Origin: Nitrososphaeria archaeon
Lineage (GTDB): Archaea > Thermoproteota > Nitrososphaeria > Nitrososphaerales > Nitrososphaeraceae
NCBI GenBank assembly: GCA_021324715.1
Contig: JAJPIN010000069.1
Location: forward strand, 1 to 16,504
Reading direction: 5' to 3'
DNA length: 16,504 nt
Of this stretch, positions 14,180 through 16,504 are shown in pieces. Below the pieces are notes generated by a model that did not search any database, was not told where the DNA came from, and saw nothing but the letters and a program-made list of their open reading frames with translations. The position numbers and the translations under genes are program-made. Every line of letters starts with the position of its first letter. The stretch's first letter is position 1.

Positions 14180-14240
14180 CTACAGCCGAAAGCTCTACCA
14201 GGCTGAGCTACCGCGGGATATTTTTGGTAATGAATTGTGG

Positions 14241-14250
14241 CTATATAAAA
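14241..14250 (-). promoter_or_regulatory. TATA box of tRNA-Tyr
   Basis: The minus-strand bases TTTTATATAG lie 24-33 bases before the first base of the tRNA, the expected place for an archaeal TATA box. The element is A/T-only except its last base and is the best promoter match in the window. It may also work in the other direction, but srp19 is about 140 bases away on that side. Confidence 0.65.
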
Positions 14251-14387
14251 TAACTGAAAATTGCAATCGATAATAACTATCCTGCTGCAATGAAGCATTG
14301 ATTTCAATTGACTAAAATTGAGGGGTTAGCCTCATATTGACATTGACATCAAAATGAATAATAAAGTGAAAAATTATAATTACCTTG

Positions 14388-14690
14388 ATGAAAGATTACG
14401 ACCATCAGATAATATGGTTGGATTATTTTAACAGGAATTTGTCACGGAAAAAAGGACGAAAAGTGGGAAAAAATATTTCTATTTATGATCCTACTATACA
14501 AGAGCTGATAAGCGCTTCAAGAAGTCTTGAATTAGAACTACCTGAAGAAAATATTAATAATCACGCTCGATATCCAAGAAGATCCTTCGTAAAGTCGGGC
14601 TATATTATGATCTCAAAACAGGAGAAAAAGTCAACTGTTGTTACTAATATCGCAAAAAAGATGAATGAGACGAGACAGCAAAAGCATTAA
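14388..14690 (+). CDS. srp19: Signal recognition particle 19 kDa protein
   Basis: RNA-binding subunit of the archaeal signal recognition particle; it binds the tips of helices 6 and 8 of 7S RNA and helps SRP54 assemble. The 100 residues match the family end to end: MKDYDHQIIWLDYFNRNLSR at the start, KKGRKV, then a helix-rich middle with 'DPTIQELISASRSL', 'ARYPRRSFVKSGYIMI' with the conserved YPRR and G-Y, and the basic C-terminal KKSTVVTNIAKKM. A TTG three bases upstream (14385) is in frame, but ATG at 14388 gives the family start. It is divergent from tRNA-Tyr across 170 bp. No convincing TATA box could be fixed, and the 123-bp gap to gar1 leaves it unclear whether they share a message. Confidence 0.95.
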   Translation: MKDYDHQIIWLDYFNRNLSRKKGRKVGKNISIYDPTIQELISASRSLELELPEENINNHARYPRRSFVKSGYIMISKQEKKSTVVTNIAKKMNETRQQKH

Positions 14691-14758
14691 TTAGTTTCTA
14701 TCGAGCCAACTTTATTCATCAAAAGCTAGATGACAGATTTTATTTATCTTGAAACTAA
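14691..14758 (+). repeat. Eight-base inverted repeat downstream of srp19
   Basis: TTAGTTTC (14691-14698) and GAAACTAA (14751-14758) are perfect complements separated by 52 bases, directly after the srp19 stop. The spacer is AT-rich and has a T-rich run (14737-14750). This may be a terminator-like or processing structure in the srp19-gar1 gap, or chance in AT-rich DNA. I saw no reliable C/D or H/ACA boxes that would make it a guide RNA. Confidence 0.3.
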
Positions 14759-14813
14759 ATTTTATTGACAGATTAAAATGATAATGAGTTCTTTCTAGGG
14801 TTTAATACAAATA

Positions 14814-15104
14814 ATGGAGAAAATAGGTAAAATTGTCCACTTAGCCAAGAGTGGAAGACTGATAGTCAAGATTGAGCAGAAAAGTAACTACGAGTTAATC
14901 GGCCAGTCACTGGTAAATGATAGAGGCACTAAGGTCGGGAAAGTTATTGAATTAATAGGTCCGGTCAGCTCTCCATATGCGTCTGTTATTCCTACTGTAG
15001 ATTCAAAGTATTCTATTGGTGGAGTCGTATACAAATCACATAATCTAAATCATAGAGTTAACTCGTCAAAAAAAAGAAACAGAGTGAGGAGGAAAAGGAT
15101 GTGA
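14814..15104 (+). CDS. gar1: H/ACA ribonucleoprotein subunit Gar1
   Basis: Core protein of the H/ACA guide ribonucleoprotein that makes pseudouridine in rRNA; it binds Cbf5 and assists substrate loading and release. The 96 residues have the short six-stranded barrel pattern: IGKIVHLAKSGRLIVKI, then GQSLVNDRGTKVGKVIELIGPVSSPYASV with the conserved K-V-G-K and G-P-V-x-x-P-Y/F-x-x-V, then a basic tail KKRNRVRRKRM suited to RNA contact. The archaeal protein normally lacks the long RGG tails of eukaryotes, as here. The ATG at 14814 fits the family start. The last codons overlap the tfb GTG start by four bases (GTGA). The gar1-tfb pairing recurs in archaea, which supports both calls. Confidence 0.93.
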   Translation: MEKIGKIVHLAKSGRLIVKIEQKSNYELIGQSLVNDRGTKVGKVIELIGPVSSPYASVIPTVDSKYSIGGVVYKSHNLNHRVNSSKKRNRVRRKRM

Positions 15105-16171
15105 CGTCTGTGGAATATAGTTCACAATGTCCTGAATGTCAATCGAAGATTATACTTGATTATGGCAAGGGCGAATATGTGTGTCACAAATGCGGATGCG
15201 TAGTTATGGAACAAGTTGACTACTACGGACCAGAAAATAATTCAACTGATTTTGAAGAAAGAAACAGGAACACAAGGGCAAGTGGTTCAACAAGTCTATC
15301 TCTTCATGACTTTGGATTGAGGACAGAGATTGGAAATAGTTCAAGAGATTATAGTGGACGTGCATTAGATTATCAAAATATTGAACTCATTAATAGATCT
15401 CGTAAATGGCATAGCAGATTGAGGGTTAATTCATCAAAAGAAAGAAGGTTATCAAATGTACTTTCAAAAATTAATGAAGTATGTTCCGTTCTCTGTCTTA
15501 GAAAAACCATAACTGAAACTGCCTCGATGATTTATCGTAATTTTGAAAATAGTAACAAGGCAAAGGGAAAATCTATAACATGTATAGCATCGGCAACAAT
15601 TTATTTGGCTTGCAAACGATGTGGTGTTGTAAGATCAATAGATGAAATTGTTCATGCAGCAGGAATATCAGAATATGACAAGTCAAGTGTAAAGTTGGCT
15701 TCTAGATATTACAGATCAATGGTCATGGAAATGAATAAGTTAAAGGGATCAAAAGATCTCGAGACAGCGATTTCTACAACAAATGCTCCAGAACATACGG
15801 ATTATGAAATAAATAAAAAATCAATCACTATGCCCCCGGAGTATTCACATGATTTATCAATCCCTTCGATTTTTGCAATAGATAATTATATTTCAAAACT
15901 CGCTAATATTGCAAAAATAGATACAAAAATTGAAAGATTAGCGCTCGAAATTGCACAAAAAACAAATAATAATTTCTTTTCGGATGGCAAAGCGCCAAAC
16001 GGTTTGGCTGCTGCATATATTTATTTGGCATCGGTATTGCTCGGCGTAAATCTGCTTCAGATTGACGTTTCCAATTTTGCCGGTGTTACCGAAGTGACTA
16101 TCAGGAATAGGTGTAAAGACATTTTGAATAATTTTAAATTAGTAGTAAATGCAAAACCTGCGGGTTTGTAA
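15101..16171 (+). CDS. tfb: Transcription initiation factor B (TFIIB homologue)
   Basis: General archaeal initiation factor; bridges TBP-TATA DNA and RNA polymerase and helps open the promoter. The start GTG at 15101 overlaps the gar1 stop. Domains in order: zinc ribbon with C10, C13, C28 and C31 (residues 10-35); B-reader/linker with RASGSTSLSLHDFGLRTEIG (59-78); first cyclin fold at about 117-213 with CIASATIYLACKRCGV; second cyclin fold at about 255-348 with LAAAYIYLASVLLG. The C-terminal helix-turn-helix GVTEVTIRNRCKD (328-340) contacts the BRE next to the TATA box. At 356 residues it is longer than the usual 300-320, because about 40 polar residues (about 214-254) separate the two cyclin folds. 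Archaea often have several TFBs; whether this is the general or a specialised copy is not readable here. Confidence 0.96.
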   Translation: MTSVEYSSQCPECQSKIILDYGKGEYVCHKCGCVVMEQVDYYGPENNSTDFEERNRNTRASGSTSLSLHDFGLRTEIGNSSRDYSGRALDYQNIELINRSRKWHSRLRVNSSKERRLSNVLSKINEVCSVLCLRKTITETASMIYRNFENSNKAKGKSITCIASATIYLACKRCGVVRSIDEIVHAAGISEYDKSSVKLASRYYRSMVMEMNKLKGSKDLETAISTTNAPEHTDYEINKKSITMPPEYSHDLSIPSIFAIDNYISKLANIAKIDTKIERLALEIAQKTNNNFFSDGKAPNGLAAAYIYLASVLLGVNLLQIDVSNFAGVTEVTIRNRCKDILNNFKLVVNAKPAGL

Positions 16172-16175
16172 AGGA

Positions 16176-16219
16176 TTATGATTAAGCATTCATAGGCTAA
16201 AATTAATGCTTTATCATAA
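16176..16219. terminator. Hairpin between convergent tfb and DNA ligase genes
   Basis: Arms at 16176-16190 and 16205-16219 are complementary at 14 of 15 positions, with a 14-base loop. The hairpin starts four bases after the tfb stop and its right arm covers the ligase stop codon. On the + strand it is followed by a T-rich run (16220-16242), which suits termination of the tfb message; the minus-strand side is less T-rich. It may terminate or protect both 3' ends. Confidence 0.5.
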
Positions 16220-16504
16220 CTTTATGTTTCTTTGCTTTCTGTACAGGTCGACCAGTTCAGATTCATCGGTTATGTCTTGTGGATTCTTATCGAATCTTAT
16301 TTTATTGGTAAATTTTGGAAATCTCAGTGACAATCCAAAACCTTTTCGAATAGAATCCATACCCGCATCATAGTCTGGACTTAATGTTATCTCTGAAGCT
16401 ATAATCTCGATTACTACTGTAGGTGTAAACCAGGTATCCATCTCTAGCTTAGAGTAAACTCGTGCATGCTTCTTTAGTATCGTGTATTTTCCTAACACCT
16501 TAAA
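16214..16504 (-). CDS. lig: ATP-dependent DNA ligase, C-terminal part (runs off the window)
   Basis: Joins nicks in DNA by a lysine-AMP intermediate; only the C-terminal 96 or so residues are here, so the catalytic lysine is out of view. The frame is open to the window edge, and GTG at 16498 is an internal codon, not a start. The visible part is the end of the OB fold: 'WFTPTVVIEIIASEITLSP' (family P.vViEv...EIt.SP), then SLRFPKFTNKIRFDKNPQDI, which matches the motif VI region RFPRF...R.DK of archaeal and eukaryotic ligase I, then LVDLYRKQ near the end. It is convergent with tfb, 42 bases apart. Confidence 0.9.
   Translation of the reverse strand, partial: FKVLGKYTILKKHARVYSKLEMDTWFTPTVVIEIIASEITLSPDYDAGMDSIRKGFGLSLRFPKFTNKIRFDKNPQDITDESELVDLYRKQRNIKL

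Larger units (their letters stand above)
14056..14217 (-). tRNA. trnY: tRNA-Tyr (GUA) with two predicted introns
   Basis: The gene folds as a complete cloverleaf once two introns are removed, leaving 74 nt. Acceptor stem CCCGCGG (14211-14217) pairs with CCGCGGG (14057-14063), with discriminator A at 14056. D stem GCTC/GAGC is at 14205-14208 and 14192-14195. Anticodon stem TTCGG (14186-14190) pairs with CCGAA (14117-14121). The loop CTGTAGA contains anticodon GTA. The variable loop is GAGTC. T stem GCAGG (14107-14111) pairs with CCTGC (14064-14068), with loop CTCAAAT after splicing. C1-G72 plus A73 is the archaeal tyrosine identity pattern, which supports the anticodon call. CCA is not encoded. 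Unusual: loop position 54 reads C instead of the near-universal T. It lies just upstream of the transporter-aro gene train on the same strand. Confidence 0.95.

Noticed and set aside
14319..14334. Small hairpin TGAGG-GGTTAG-CCTCA in the tRNA-srp19 gap
   Set aside because: The stem is only five pairs, has no T-tract or consensus site, and such stems are common by chance.
14699..14813. Possible box C/D guide RNA in the srp19-gar1 gap
   Set aside because: Sequences such as TTGATGA on the minus strand resemble a C box, but no CTGA D box sits at a suitable distance, so it cannot be supported.
1..16504. Search for CRISPR arrays, insertion sequences, phage or defence genes
   Set aside because: No regularly spaced repeats, transposase or integrase motifs, or defence domains were seen; the genes are housekeeping or transport.

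Overview
The window is AT-rich archaeal DNA, most likely from an ammonia-oxidising lineage (Nitrososphaeria/Thaumarchaeota). The evidence is TFB, SRP19, Gar1, an ATP-dependent DNA ligase C-terminus, a GHMP-type (archaeal) shikimate kinase, a tRNA with two predicted introns (one noncanonical), frequent GTG/TTG starts and short gene overlaps. Assignment below that level is not supported by what can be read here.

Layout. (1) Positions 1-4906, + strand: a peptide-type ABC importer without its ATPases, made of a 5'-truncated extracytoplasmic substrate-binding protein and two permeases (DppB- and DppC-like). (2) 5003-5941, - strand: a lone Class I methyltransferase with an N-terminal Trm112-like zinc segment. 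(3) 14015 down to 6061, - strand: a long gene train running VIT1/CCC1-type transporter, aroD, aroE, aroK, aroA, a 99-bp gap, aroC, a chorismate mutase-aminotransferase fusion, and a TyrA-type dehydrogenase. Nearly all junctions overlap by 4-11 bp. (4) 14056-14217, - strand: tRNA-Tyr(GUA) interrupted by a 57-nt anticodon-loop intron and a 31-nt T-loop intron, with a well-placed TATA box. (5) 14388-16171, + strand: the information-processing genes srp19, gar1 and tfb (gar1 and tfb overlap by 4 bp). (6) 16214-16504, - strand: the C-terminal end of an ATP-dependent DNA ligase, convergent with tfb across a strong hairpin.

How the genes work together. aroD-aroE-aroK-aroA-aroC turn 3-dehydroquinate into chorismate. 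The mutase-aminotransferase fusion and TyrA then form the tyrosine branch (chorismate to prephenate, then transamination and oxidative decarboxylation). The two genes that make 3-dehydroquinate and a prephenate dehydratase for phenylalanine are not in the window. The tRNA that decodes tyrosine lies immediately upstream on the same strand.

No gene-free stretch exceeds 300 bases. The longest are 14218-14387 (tRNA promoter, then upstream of srp19), 2362-2487 (palindrome and TATA-like element before the first permease), 14691-14813 (an inverted repeat between srp19 and gar1) and 5942-6060. I saw no CRISPR array, insertion sequence or phage gene, and nothing that looks like a wholly new defence or mobile system. 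The most unusual points are the apparently swapped half order of the binding protein, the mutase-aminotransferase fusion, the transporter coupled to the aro genes and the doubly interrupted tRNA-Tyr.
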